A stretch of DNA of 64,000 nucleotides, from the NCBI GenBank assembly GCA_943372645.1, contig CALRZN010000011.1, positions 1 to 64,000 on the forward strand. The letters run 5' to 3'. Both the position numbers and the translations under genes were made by a program. The stretch's first letter is position 1, and each line of letters opens with the position of its first letter. The DNA is from VBWE01 sp943372645 (GTDB taxonomy: Bacteria > Bacteroidota > Bacteroidia > Palsa-965). Positions 51,630 through 60,555 of this stretch are shown piece after piece. The notes beneath the pieces are model-generated. The model was not told where the DNA came from, made no database searches, and worked only from the letters and a program-made list of their open reading frames with translations.

Positions 51630-54047
51630 ATGAAACGAATCAAACATTTTTCAGCAATTTCCATCGATGACATATCCAGCGTAGGCGGTAAAAATGCGTC
51701 GCTTGGTGAAATGTATCGTTCGCTTAAGGGAAAAGGAATAAACGTGCCCGAAGGGTTTGCTGTTACTGCCGAAGGCTATAAACAGTTCCTGGAAGCGAAT
51801 AACCTCGTACCTGTGCTGCAGGAGTTGCTTGCATCACTCGATGTAATAAACTGGAGCAACCTTGCTGCAGTTGCACTGCAGATCCGGGAACAGTTCATGC
51901 AGGCCATTTTTCCGGAATCATTAAAAAATGAAATTATAGCCGCGTATCAGTTACTGGCAGCAAACGCCGGCAGCGGACAATCGTTCGCTGTACGCAGCAG
52001 TGCCACCGCCGAAGATTTGCCGGGAGCAAGTTTTGCAGGGCAGCAGGAAACCTATCTCCACGTAAAAGGCGAAGTGAATTTAATACGCGCCTGCCAGCGC
52101 TGCTATGCCTCGCTGTTCACTGACAGGGCCATCAAATACCGGGCTGATAACGGATTCGATCACCTGAAAGTAGCACTCTCCATTGGCGTACAAACAATGA
52201 TCCGGTCAGACCTCGCCTGCTCCGGCGTTTTATTTACCATTGATCCGGACTCCGGTTTCGACCAGGTTGTGTTAATTTCCGGTGCGTGGGGGCTGGGGGA
52301 AAATGTGGTGCAGGGAACGGTTAATACCGACGAGTTTTTGGTATTCAAACCCTTCCTGGGCAAGGTGAAAAATCCCGTCATCGCGCACAAACTGGGCAGC
52401 AAAAACAAAACAATGGTCTACTCCGACCGCAGCACTGCCGAAATCGTAAAACCCGAAGATGCAGTTATAAACACCGATACTTCCGAAGACAAGAGCAATA
52501 CCTTTGTGTTAAGTGATGAAGAACTGGTACAACTTGCCGGCTGGGCATGTATCATTGAAGCACATTATAAACGCCCCATGGACATTGAATGGGCCAAAGA
52601 CGGACTTACGGGCAAACTGTACATTGTGCAGGCTCGGCCCGAAACGGTTCACAGCAATAAAAAACAAACCGCCTATAAACAATACACCTTACTCGAAAAA
52701 GGAGAACTGCTGTGCGCCGGTGCCGGCCTTGGTAAAAAAATAGTTTCGGGGAAAGCACGCATTATAAACTCCCCGGCTGAAATAGCAAAATTAAATGCCG
52801 GCGAAATACTGGTTACCGAACGAACCGATCCCGACTGGGATCCGGTATTGAAAAAAGCCGCAGCTATAATTACCGACCAGGGCGGCCGCACCTCACATGC
52901 CGCCATTGTTGCCCGCGAAGTAGGCGCAATAGCTGTTGTAGGCACCGGTAACGGAACAAAAAACATAAAAGATGGACAGGTCATTACCGTTTCTACCGTA
53001 AAAGGCAATACCGGTTCGGTGTATAACGGGGCGTTAAAATGGAAAGAAGAAGAAGTCATTCTTACCGATGTGCCTAAAACACAAACGAAGGTGATGCTCA
53101 TTCTTGCCCATCCCGACGAAGCATTTGGTTATTCGCTTTTGCCATGTGACGGCGTTGGGTTGCTTCGCATCGAATTTATTATCAGCAATACCATCGGAAT
53201 TCACCCCATGGCGTTAATCCATTTTGATACCATAAACGATCCGGCGGTAAAAGCCCGCATTGAAAAGGCGACACGGCTTTTCAGCAGCAGGGAAGACTTT
53301 TTTATTCATAAACTGGCAGAAGCAACGGCCAAAATTGCGGCGGCATTTTATCCCCGGGAGGTAATTGTACGCATGAGCGATTTCAAATCAAACGAATATG
53401 CAAACCTGCTTGGGGGAAAACAGTTTGAACCCGCCGAAGAAAACCCGATGATCGGTTTCAGGGGCGCTTCGCGGTATTATCACCCGCTGTACAAAGCGGC
53501 GTTTGAAATGGAATGCAAAGCCATGAAAAAAGTGCGCGATGAAATGGGATTTACCAATGTAAAACTCATGATCCCGTTCTGCAGAACCACCGCCGAAGCC
53601 GAACAGGTAATTGAAGTGATGCGGGGGTGCGGACTGAACCGGAAAGAAAACGGACTGGAACTGAATGTGATGATCGAAATACCAAGCAATGCATTGCTTG
53701 CCGAAGAATTTGCAAAACACTTTGACGGATTCTCGGTCGGGTCAAACGACCTTACGCAGCTTACGCTGGGAGCCGACAGGGACTCGGAACTGCTGAGCGA
53801 AATATTCAGCCCGTTCGATCCGGCGGTAATGCAGCTCATCGAAATGACGTTAAACAAATCAAAAAAAACAGGCACGCATACCGGCCTCTGTGGCCAGGCT
53901 CCGAGCGATTACCCGGAATACGCAAAATTTCTTGTGAAAAACGGGATTGACAGTATCTCCTTCAACCCCGATGCACTTATTAAAGGCATTGAAAACATTG
54001 CTGAAGCCGAAAAAATATACACCGTTAAAAACAAAAAAAATGCATAA
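51630..54047 (+). CDS. ppsA: Phosphoenolpyruvate synthase
   Basis: The 805-residue protein has a PPDK_N domain (about 15-350: SSVGGKNASLGEMYRSL, FAVRSSATAEDLPGASFAGQ, GLGENVVQG). The swivelling domain carries the phospho-His at about 422 in ITDQGGRTSHAAIVAREVGA, and the C-terminal PEP barrel has PMIGFRGASRYYHP, SVGSNDLTQLTLG and a terminal GLCGQAPSDYPEY cysteine. All catalytic residues are present. It makes PEP from pyruvate and ATP for gluconeogenesis. The SDR gene starts within its last codons (8-bp overlap). Confidence 0.94.
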   Translation: MKRIKHFSAISIDDISSVGGKNASLGEMYRSLKGKGINVPEGFAVTAEGYKQFLEANNLVPVLQELLASLDVINWSNLAAVALQIREQFMQAIFPESLKNEIIAAYQLLAANAGSGQSFAVRSSATAEDLPGASFAGQQETYLHVKGEVNLIRACQRCYASLFTDRAIKYRADNGFDHLKVALSIGVQTMIRSDLACSGVLFTIDPDSGFDQVVLISGAWGLGENVVQGTVNTDEFLVFKPFLGKVKNPVIAHKLGSKNKTMVYSDRSTAEIVKPEDAVINTDTSEDKSNTFVLSDEELVQLAGWACIIEAHYKRPMDIEWAKDGLTGKLYIVQARPETVHSNKKQTAYKQYTLLEKGELLCAGAGLGKKIVSGKARIINSPAEIAKLNAGEILVTERTDPDWDPVLKKAAAIITDQGGRTSHAAIVAREVGAIAVVGTGNGTKNIKDGQVITVSTVKGNTGSVYNGALKWKEEEVILTDVPKTQTKVMLILAHPDEAFGYSLLPCDGVGLLRIEFIISNTIGIHPMALIHFDTINDPAVKARIEKATRLFSSREDFFIHKLAEATAKIAAAFYPREVIVRMSDFKSNEYANLLGGKQFEPAEENPMIGFRGASRYYHPLYKAAFEMECKAMKKVRDEMGFTNVKLMIPFCRTTAEAEQVIEVMRGCGLNRKENGLELNVMIEIPSNALLAEEFAKHFDGFSVGSNDLTQLTLGADRDSELLSEIFSPFDPAVMQLIEMTLNKSKKTGTHTGLCGQAPSDYPEYAKFLVKNGIDSISFNPDALIKGIENIAEAEKIYTVKNKKNA

Positions 54048-54849
54048 AACCATCGAAAAATTATTTGACCTGTCGGGCAAAGTAGCCATCGTTACCGGCG
54101 GCGCCATGGGTATCGGAAAAGGGATTGCCCTGCGGCTGAGCGAAGCCGGTGCAGCCATTTTGATCGTTGATCTTGTTGCACCCCAGGAAGCGGAAACGGT
54201 ACTGGAAGAAATTCGAAATCGCGGAGGCCGTGCCGCATACCTCCAGGCCGACCTGCGGGAATTCAGTAACCTCGAAAAGATTATCGCACATACCGAAACC
54301 GTTTTTGGCGATCTCCATATCCTGGTGAATAATGCCGGTATTTTCACCTATTGCCCCGTTACAGAATTAACCGAAGAATTATGGGACAACACCCTCGCTG
54401 TTAATTTAAAGGCCGTTGCATTTCTTTCGAAGGCAGCCGTCAATAAAATGATCGAAAAAAAACACGGCGGAAAAATCATTAACGTTTCATCGGTTGACAG
54501 CATTAAACCTTCCGGCAATTTATCCCAATACGATTCATCCAAAGGCGGTGTGCGTATGCTTACACGGGCTTTTGCAAAAGAAGCAGGCAAACACGGCATC
54601 AATGTAAATGACATCGCTCCCGGTGGCGTAAACACACCCGGTGCTGCTAAAATAGCAGGAACAGCACTGTCTGCCGACCAGCTGCAAGCCATGAAAGCAC
54701 AATCCGAACAGTTTATCAAAATGCTGCCGCTGCAGCGCATGGGTGAACCCGATGACATCGGTAATGCAGCTTTATTCCTCGCCAGCGATGCCTCCGATTA
54801 TATGACCGGCAGCACACTGGTGGTTGACGGCGGCCTGCTAATCATGTAA
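54040..54849 (+). CDS. Short-chain dehydrogenase/reductase (classical SDR)
   Basis: The 269-residue protein has the cofactor motif VTGGAMGIGKGIAL (TGxxxGxG), LVNNAGIF (NNAG), catalytic Ser in NVSSVDSIKPSG, and Y-x3-K as YDSSK. The C-terminus is the family's usual YMTGSTLVVDGGLLIM. The acidic residue after the second strand (IVDLVA) suggests NAD rather than NADP. It overlaps ppsA by 8 bp and so is co-transcribed, but a metabolic link is not known. The frame is open back to 53947; the ATG at 54040 gives the normal N-terminus. Confidence 0.9.
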   Translation: MHKTIEKLFDLSGKVAIVTGGAMGIGKGIALRLSEAGAAILIVDLVAPQEAETVLEEIRNRGGRAAYLQADLREFSNLEKIIAHTETVFGDLHILVNNAGIFTYCPVTELTEELWDNTLAVNLKAVAFLSKAAVNKMIEKKHGGKIINVSSVDSIKPSGNLSQYDSSKGGVRMLTRAFAKEAGKHGINVNDIAPGGVNTPGAAKIAGTALSADQLQAMKAQSEQFIKMLPLQRMGEPDDIGNAALFLASDASDYMTGSTLVVDGGLLIM

Positions 54850-54961
54850 ATGCAGCAGTATCCTAAAATGCTTCGCGTGCCAATACCCGTGCGACCGGCG
54901 GGACGATAACAAATGCCAACCGCCGGTTCAACAGCGTTTTTTTTAAGTGTTTTAATAATAC

Positions 54962-55000
54962 AAAAAAAGTTTAGTGAAACCAGTTTCACTAAACTTTCTT
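54962..55000. terminator. Bidirectional intrinsic terminator between convergent genes
   Basis: AAGTTTAGTGAAAC (54967-54980) and GTTTCACTAAACTT (54983-54996) are perfect inverted arms with 2 bp between them, preceded by a run of A and followed by TCTT. It serves the SDR/ppsA transcript on the plus strand and, with the A-run read as T on the minus strand, the Nramp transcript. Confidence 0.85.
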
Positions 55001-55063
55001 GTATCTCAATATTTACGAAGCTTTCGGCCGTTTTTACCAACTATTTTTCAGTAATATGCGGTA

Positions 55064-56953
55064 TTACTTCACAATCAAAACCGGCACATGCACCCGGTGG
55101 CGCACCTTCTCCACCGTTGTTCCGAAAATAATATCCTTGAACATGCGGTGGCCGTGTGCGCCGACGACGAGCAGCGAAGCGTTGCTGCGGTTCACGATTT
55201 CCGGAATGCTGTCTTTCGGACTGCCGAAGCCGAGTTCCGTTTCTACGGTGTAGCCTTTTTCACGCAGTGTTTCCGCATAAATGGCTAACTGTTCGCGGTC
55301 GAATTCGGTTTCGTAATCGTCGGTTTCATTTCCGGAAACCCGTGCACCCACTGTTTCCACGATATGGATGAGCAGGTACGTAGCATTGGTGTTGCCCTGC
55401 TGTATGGCCGTGCTGATGGCCTGCCGGTCTTTTTCGGAAAAGTCAACACACACCGCAATTTTGGCGTAATGTTTCACGGTATCAATTTCCAGTTTGGCCG
55501 GAATGGCATGCGGTTCGCCGTGCTGCAGTTTTTTACGCGCAAAGAAAAACGGCTGCACGATGATGTAGAGGAGCAAAATAAATGCGCCCACGGTAAGCGG
55601 TACCGCTGTGAAATAATAAATCGTCGGGTTACTGCTTTCCGCGATCCAGCCGAGCAGTGTATCGAATATGAGTTTGATATTGAGCGCCACAATTAACCCC
55701 GCACTGATCCACGCCAGTGTTTTTACTTTCCAGCCGATCACCAGTTCGCCCATCATTTTGCGGCTGCTTACAAAATGAATCAGCGGAATAACTGCAAAGC
55801 CGAGTTGTAAACTCAAAATCACCTGGCTGAAAATAAGCAGGTCGTTCATTTTCGATTCACCGGCAATGAGCAGTACCAGCACCGCGGGAATAATGGCCAC
55901 AAGCCGCGTAATCAAACGCCGCAGCCACGGCTGTATGCGCAGGTTGAGATAACCTTCCATTACAATCTGCCCCGAAAGTGTGCCGGTGAGTGTAGAACTT
56001 TGTCCCGCCGCAATCAGTGCCACGGCGAAAAGAATCGGCGCCAGTGTACTGCCCAGTTCGCGCCCGAGCAGGCGGTGCGCTTCCTGGATGTCGTCCACCT
56101 TACCGATGTTGTGATCGTAAAACGCCGCCGCCGCAAGAATAAGAATGGCGGCATTTACAAACAACGCGAGGTTGAGCGCAATAGCCGAATCAATAAAATT
56201 GTATTTGATGGCCTGTTTCAGTCCGGGCAGCGTGCGTTCCACCTTGCGTGTTTGCACCAGCGACGAGTGCAGGTAGAGGTTATGCGGCATTACCGTTGCA
56301 CCGATGATGCCGATGGCAATGTAAAGCGATTCACTGCCTTCGCCGGGAAGCGAGGGTTTGAGGCCGGAAATTACATCACCCATTGCGGGCTGCGATAAAA
56401 TCATTTCGGCAAGAAATGCCATACCGATAATGCCGATGATACCGATAATGAAGGCTTCCATTTTGCGGATGCCATAGCGTTGCAGGATGAGGATGAGAAA
56501 CGTATCGAGTACGGTAATGATTACACCCACGAGCAGCGGCAAACCAAAAAGCAGTTTTAAACCAATGGCCATACCGATGACTTCGGCGAGGTCGGTGGCG
56601 GCGATGGCGATTTCTGCAAAAAACCAGAGCACCATGTTTACGCTGCGCGGATACCAGCTTTTGGATGCCTGCGCCAGGTCGAGTCCCGCAACGAGACCGA
56701 GGCGCGCGCTGAGGCTTTGCAGCAGCAACGCCATGAGGTTCGACATTACAAGCACCCAGATGAGCGCGTACCCGAATTTGCTGCCGCCCGCAATGTCGGT
56801 GGCCCAGTTGCCCGGATCCATATAACCAACGCTTACGAGGTATGCAGGACCAAGAAAGGCAAAAAGTTTTTTCCAGCCTTTGCCCGCAATTTTGGTGGTA
56901 TCAACGCTTCCATGCACTTCGCCGAGAGAACGGCGGCCGGTTTGCTGTTTCAT
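55064..56953 (-). CDS. mntH: Nramp divalent metal transporter with C-terminal universal stress domain
   Basis: The 629-residue protein has an Nramp domain (about 30-470) with the metal-binding GYMDPGNWATDI in TM1 and ATVMPHNLYLHSSLVQTR in TM6 (the Met of MPH is kept), and 11-12 spans. A UspA-like domain (about 485-629) follows with VDFSEKDRQAI and the ATP-binding GAHGHRMFKDIIFGTT. The fusion suggests a nucleotide- or stress-tuned Mn2+/Fe2+ importer. It is 5 bp downstream of the MntR-type gene and shares its operator. Confidence 0.9.
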   Translation of the reverse strand: MKQQTGRRSLGEVHGSVDTTKIAGKGWKKLFAFLGPAYLVSVGYMDPGNWATDIAGGSKFGYALIWVLVMSNLMALLLQSLSARLGLVAGLDLAQASKSWYPRSVNMVLWFFAEIAIAATDLAEVIGMAIGLKLLFGLPLLVGVIITVLDTFLILILQRYGIRKMEAFIIGIIGIIGMAFLAEMILSQPAMGDVISGLKPSLPGEGSESLYIAIGIIGATVMPHNLYLHSSLVQTRKVERTLPGLKQAIKYNFIDSAIALNLALFVNAAILILAAAAFYDHNIGKVDDIQEAHRLLGRELGSTLAPILFAVALIAAGQSSTLTGTLSGQIVMEGYLNLRIQPWLRRLITRLVAIIPAVLVLLIAGESKMNDLLIFSQVILSLQLGFAVIPLIHFVSSRKMMGELVIGWKVKTLAWISAGLIVALNIKLIFDTLLGWIAESSNPTIYYFTAVPLTVGAFILLLYIIVQPFFFARKKLQHGEPHAIPAKLEIDTVKHYAKIAVCVDFSEKDRQAISTAIQQGNTNATYLLIHIVETVGARVSGNETDDYETEFDREQLAIYAETLREKGYTVETELGFGSPKDSIPEIVNRSNASLLVVGAHGHRMFKDIIFGTTVEKVRHRVHVPVLIVK

Positions 56954-56958
56954 GTTCG

Positions 56959-57657
56959 TTATTTTTTACGGAGCAGGATGTTTTTCGCTACGTCGTGACT
57001 GATGTAAATGGATTTTTTTTTGTTCACCAGCAGGTGCATGGACGAATCGTATTCCAGCACCTCCCGCACTTTCAGCTCCGCGCCCAGCCCGATGCCCGAT
57101 TTATCGAGGTAGCGCAGAAACGCCGGGGCATGATCGGCCACACCGGTCATAATGCCCGACTGGTTTTTCTTCAGGCTGCTGAGCAGCTGCGTATCCGTTG
57201 CCGGAAACTTGCCCTGCCGGTCGGGAATCGGGTCGCCGTGCGGATCTACACGCGGGTTGTCGAGAAAATCATCGAGGCGTTCAATCAGCATGTCGGACTG
57301 GATGTGTTCCAGCTGCTCGGCCATGTCATGTACTTCGTCCCAGCGGAAATCGAGCTTTTTTACCAGAAACACTTCCCAAAGCCGGTGTTTGCGGATGATG
57401 TGTACGGCTACCTTGCGCCCGCTGTCGGTAAGCGTTACGCCCTGGTATTTGCGGTAATGAATCAGTTTTTTCTCCGCCAGTTTTTTCAGCATATCCGTAA
57501 CCGAAGCCGCTTTCGTCTGCATTTTCGCAGCAATGGCGTTGGTGGTTACTTCCTCCGCGTGTACAGGGGCGGCACTGCCGGAAGCCTCGTTCTGCGCCTG
57601 TTCCAGCAATTTGTAGATCGCTTTCAGGTAGTTTTCTTCGGTATAAGAATGTGTCAT
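56959..57657 (-). CDS. mntR: DtxR/MntR-family metal-dependent transcriptional regulator
   Basis: The 232-residue protein has an N-terminal winged helix (TEENYLKAIYKLLEQ, TNAIAAKMQTKAASVTDMLK) and a metal-binding dimerisation domain with HIIRKHRLWEVFLVKKLDF, EQLEHI and LDDFLDNPRVDPHGDPIPD. A C-terminal FeoA/SH3-like domain (about 160-232) follows. It should repress mntH when Mn2+ or Fe2+ is bound. The linker QNEASGSAAPVHAEE between helices 1 and 2 is longer than usual. A palindromic operator lies upstream. Confidence 0.9.
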   Translation of the reverse strand: MTHSYTEENYLKAIYKLLEQAQNEASGSAAPVHAEEVTTNAIAAKMQTKAASVTDMLKKLAEKKLIHYRKYQGVTLTDSGRKVAVHIIRKHRLWEVFLVKKLDFRWDEVHDMAEQLEHIQSDMLIERLDDFLDNPRVDPHGDPIPDRQGKFPATDTQLLSSLKKNQSGIMTGVADHAPAFLRYLDKSGIGLGAELKVREVLEYDSSMHLLVNKKKSIYISHDVAKNILLRKK

Positions 57658-57664
57658 GACAATG

Positions 57665-57718
57665 CAAAGCTAAATCAACTTTACGATTCCTACAAAATTA
57701 TTTTTAGACTTGTCTAAA
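57665..57718 (-). promoter_or_regulatory. mntR-mntH promoter region with palindromic MntR-type operator
   Basis: TTTAGACTTGTCTAAA (57703-57718) is a perfect 7-2-7 palindrome of the kind bound by DtxR/MntR proteins. Read on the minus strand, TAATTTTG at 57693-57700 and TAGCTTTG at 57665-57672 both match the -7 consensus. The operator sits next to the first box, so repressor binding would block the promoter. Autoregulation is inferred. Confidence 0.65.
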
Positions 57719-57789
57719 TTTTGATTTGGGAACAATGCAGTCTGAGGAACTGTGCTATCGCTTCGTTAAGCGAAAAGTGTCAGCCCACA

Positions 57790-57900
57790 CCCTCCCCCCA
57801 CCCCGCAAAGTCTCACATAAAGTAACGCAAAGAACATGGCGGTACTTTGCGTAAAACCTTGTGATACTTTGCGCCTGCCAAGCCGAAGGCGTGGGTTAAG
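57790..57900. repeat. Intergenic repeat with ACGCAAAG/CTTTGCGT hairpin
   Basis: ACGCAAAG (57825-57832) and CTTTGCGT (57845-57852) are perfect inverted arms within a stretch of alternating AAAGT/ACTTT words. It resembles filler repeats that occur in many Bacteroidota intergenic regions. The 294-bp gap 57658-57951 holds this and the mntR promoter, and no gene. Confidence 0.45.
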
Positions 57901-57951
57901 GTTGAAGGTGCAGTTCCTAAAACGCCCTAACAATAATTTAAACGATCAGAA

Positions 57952-59085
57952 TTACTTCCGCTCCCGCAGATTCGTAAACGGCATTTCCACATATTTATAC
58001 CAGCACACGGAAACCAGCAGCACAGCAAGCAGGTAAAGCAAAAACAACCCGGAGGTTTGCAGCAGCGTTGTATTATGCATCAGCAGCGTAAAGTCTTCGG
58101 CCAGCGGGCTGAGGTGGAACAGGTAAAATGAAAACGAGATCAGGCTGAGTGTAGTAAAAAAATGAAAGCGGAATCCGCTTGCGCGTTTGCGTTTGTAAAA
58201 CCACGGAATGAGTAATACAAACGAAACCGGTATGACTGTAAAATAAACCACATTGTACATCATGCCTTCCGGGTAACGGATACGGAAAAGCAGCATGAAC
58301 ATATAAAGTAAAATTCCTGCCGCAAAAAGCCATCCTGAAATACGCAGCAGTTGTTCTTTATAGCGGTAGAAAAGTGCGGCCAGCAGCACCCCGTAAACAC
58401 TGCTGTCAATCCGCATCAGCAGCGAACGGCGCATTACACTATCCCAATGCGGATGGTATTCAAAATAAAAATACAGCCGCAGCGCTACCGAAACCACGAT
58501 AATCAGTCCGCAGGTAATGAACAGTGCACGGATAGCGTTTACTTTTTTCCCGGTGAGGTAAACCAATGCGAGAAACAGCAGCGGGAACAGAATATAAAAC
58601 CATTCTTCGATTGCAAGGCTGTAACTGATCGGAAAAAACCAGCTGTCGGCGGCAAAAACGTTTTGCAGGAACAACAGGTGTTTCCATGAAAAATCGTGGT
58701 GATAACCGGTGATGAAATAACCATTGAGGTACACAATCAGCAATGCGATATAATACACCGGCAACGTTTTATACCAGCGCCTGCGGCAGAATTCATAAAG
58801 TGCTTTCCCTGAAAAATCGTTCCGCGCAATCATGCCTTTGATGAGCATGTTGCCGATGAGAAACCCGCTGAGCGCAAAAAACAATTCCACGCCGTTGATA
58901 CAGAAATGTTCAAGGCGCAGGATTTTCGGAAAAAACGGTTCAAAAAAATGGAGCGAGTGCCCCGTGAGCACCATGATCATACCGATGGCGCGCATCACAT
59001 CCAGGCCAAAGTTGCGCTGCTCCAGTTCCGTTTCTATCGAAAAAAAACGGACGAGTGGATTCCGCGGAGAGGCTGGCGTACTCAT
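57952..59085 (-). CDS. Acyltransferase family 3 (OafA/YrhL-like) membrane protein
   Basis: The 377-residue protein has about 10 spans. It starts with RNFGLDVMRAIGMIMVLTGHS (the R/K-x10-H motif of acyltransferase 3) and has GVELFFALSGFLIGNMLIKG and SYSLAIEEWFYILFPLLF, all typical of PF01757. It should O-acetylate or otherwise acylate a surface glycan from the cytoplasmic or membrane side. It is the last gene of a three-gene operon and overlaps the ligase gene by 4 bp. Confidence 0.92.
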   Translation of the reverse strand: MSTPASPRNPLVRFFSIETELEQRNFGLDVMRAIGMIMVLTGHSLHFFEPFFPKILRLEHFCINGVELFFALSGFLIGNMLIKGMIARNDFSGKALYEFCRRRWYKTLPVYYIALLIVYLNGYFITGYHHDFSWKHLLFLQNVFAADSWFFPISYSLAIEEWFYILFPLLFLALVYLTGKKVNAIRALFITCGLIIVVSVALRLYFYFEYHPHWDSVMRRSLLMRIDSSVYGVLLAALFYRYKEQLLRISGWLFAAGILLYMFMLLFRIRYPEGMMYNVVYFTVIPVSFVLLIPWFYKRKRASGFRFHFFTTLSLISFSFYLFHLSPLAEDFTLLMHNTTLLQTSGLFLLYLLAVLLVSVCWYKYVEMPFTNLRERK

Positions 59086-60551
59086 GCTACAGGTTCTTCA
59101 GGCTGTGCCGGTTTCTTCCGTTCCACATCGAGGTAAACGATTAAGGCCATGCTTACAAATACAAGCGAAGCCATTTTATCATCGTCCATAAACCCGTTGA
59201 AGCCGCCGTGAATGAGGTACGTAATGAAACCAAGCAGGGCCATCAGCGCAAGCAGTTTGTTGCGGCGGTTGGTGGTGAGGCGGTAACACTCGATGCCTTT
59301 GTATGTCATCAGGATAAAAAGCACGATGTGCAGCGCAAAACCGAACACACCTGTTTCCGCATAATACTGCAGGTATTCCGAATGCGCATGGCCGCGGTTG
59401 CCGGTAAACGTACTGGTGTAGGTCATGTCCTGGCGCAACTGGTACTTCCCGTAATAAAACTTATACGTCCGCGGTCCGAAGCCGAACACCGGGCGTTCGT
59501 TGCCCATACGTATGGCGCATTTCCAGCGGTTGATGCGCTCTTTGTTTGATACGTCGGCTTCGATGCTGGTAATGGATTTGATGTGCTGATCAAGTGCTTC
59601 GCGATTGCTCACCGCTTTGTTCTCGGCCAGTTTGCCATACAGCGCATCGAAATTGAGCACCACTGCTGCAAACACCAGGATCACCCCGATGATAAACGTT
59701 CGTCCGCCCATGCCCATGCGCAGCGCGATGTACAACACCAGCGCCCCGATGAGGCTGAGCCACGCGGCCCGCGAGAACGACAGAAATTCGGCGACGCAGA
59801 GAAACAGCAGCATCAGCAACAGGAAACCGGGAAGTATTCGGCTGCTGCTGAACAAACGGATATTAAAAAAAAGAATGAGCAGTATGGGCAACAGGAACGC
59901 AATGCAGGCTCCGTAAACCGTATGGTCGTTAAAAAACGGTTTCGACATTACGTAGGCTCCTTTCTGCGAAAAATCGAGCGTGGCATGAAACGTCATGGCT
60001 TTAATTACCGGCAGAATTGTTCCGATGGCGTACATCAGGTAAATAATCCACGGCCGTTTTTCATGCCTGAAAAAGAAGGCAGCCATCAGGAAAAAAGTAC
60101 CCACGTAACAAAAACGGATGAGCAGGTATTTCATCGAAACGGCCGGCAACGCACTGTTTATGGTAGATACACCGAGCCAGAGCAGTTCAATAAAAAGTAC
60201 AATGGTAATCGGATGCACCAGTATTGCCTTTACATCGCGCCACATGCGGGGCAGGTACATTACCAGCAGCAGCGTAAGCATACCGATCATGGGTTCGGTG
60301 GGCAGCTGTATTTCGGCTTCGCCGGGCAGACTTACGGCGATGGAAAGCGGTGCAAACAGAAACAACAGGCGAAAAAGCTGGGCGCGGTTGAGTACAAAAT
60401 ACCCGGCTGTTAACGCCGCAAACGAGATGATAAAAACAATGTAAATGAGCAGGTAATTCGAAACGGCAATACTGTAAAAGGAAACGGCACTCAGCAAAAT
60501 GCAGAATGCAACCAGTCCTCTTTCGTATGTGAGCCGGAACGATCGGAACAC
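59082..60551 (-). CDS. O-antigen ligase / polymerase family membrane protein (Wzy_C type)
   Basis: The 489-residue polytopic protein has a central Wzy_C region and a long periplasmic loop with INRWKCAIRMGNERPVFGFG and GHAHSEYLQYYAETGVFGFA. The histidine-rich HAHSEYL block is typical of O-antigen ligases. It is a second copy of this family in the window (see 81-1427). The operon with wzz and an acyltransferase suggests polymerisation and chain-length control of a surface polysaccharide. It lies 4 bp from wzz. Confidence 0.9.
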   Translation of the reverse strand: MFRSFRLTYERGLVAFCILLSAVSFYSIAVSNYLLIYIVFIISFAALTAGYFVLNRAQLFRLLFLFAPLSIAVSLPGEAEIQLPTEPMIGMLTLLLVMYLPRMWRDVKAILVHPITIVLFIELLWLGVSTINSALPAVSMKYLLIRFCYVGTFFLMAAFFFRHEKRPWIIYLMYAIGTILPVIKAMTFHATLDFSQKGAYVMSKPFFNDHTVYGACIAFLLPILLILFFNIRLFSSSRILPGFLLLMLLFLCVAEFLSFSRAAWLSLIGALVLYIALRMGMGGRTFIIGVILVFAAVVLNFDALYGKLAENKAVSNREALDQHIKSITSIEADVSNKERINRWKCAIRMGNERPVFGFGPRTYKFYYGKYQLRQDMTYTSTFTGNRGHAHSEYLQYYAETGVFGFALHIVLFILMTYKGIECYRLTTNRRNKLLALMALLGFITYLIHGGFNGFMDDDKMASLVFVSMALIVYLDVERKKPAQPEEPVA

Positions 60552-60555
60552 GTTT

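Noticed and set aside
56842..57717. 291-codon plus-strand frame opposite mntR
   Set aside because: The minus strand encodes a complete DtxR/MntR protein; the opposite frame has no motifs.
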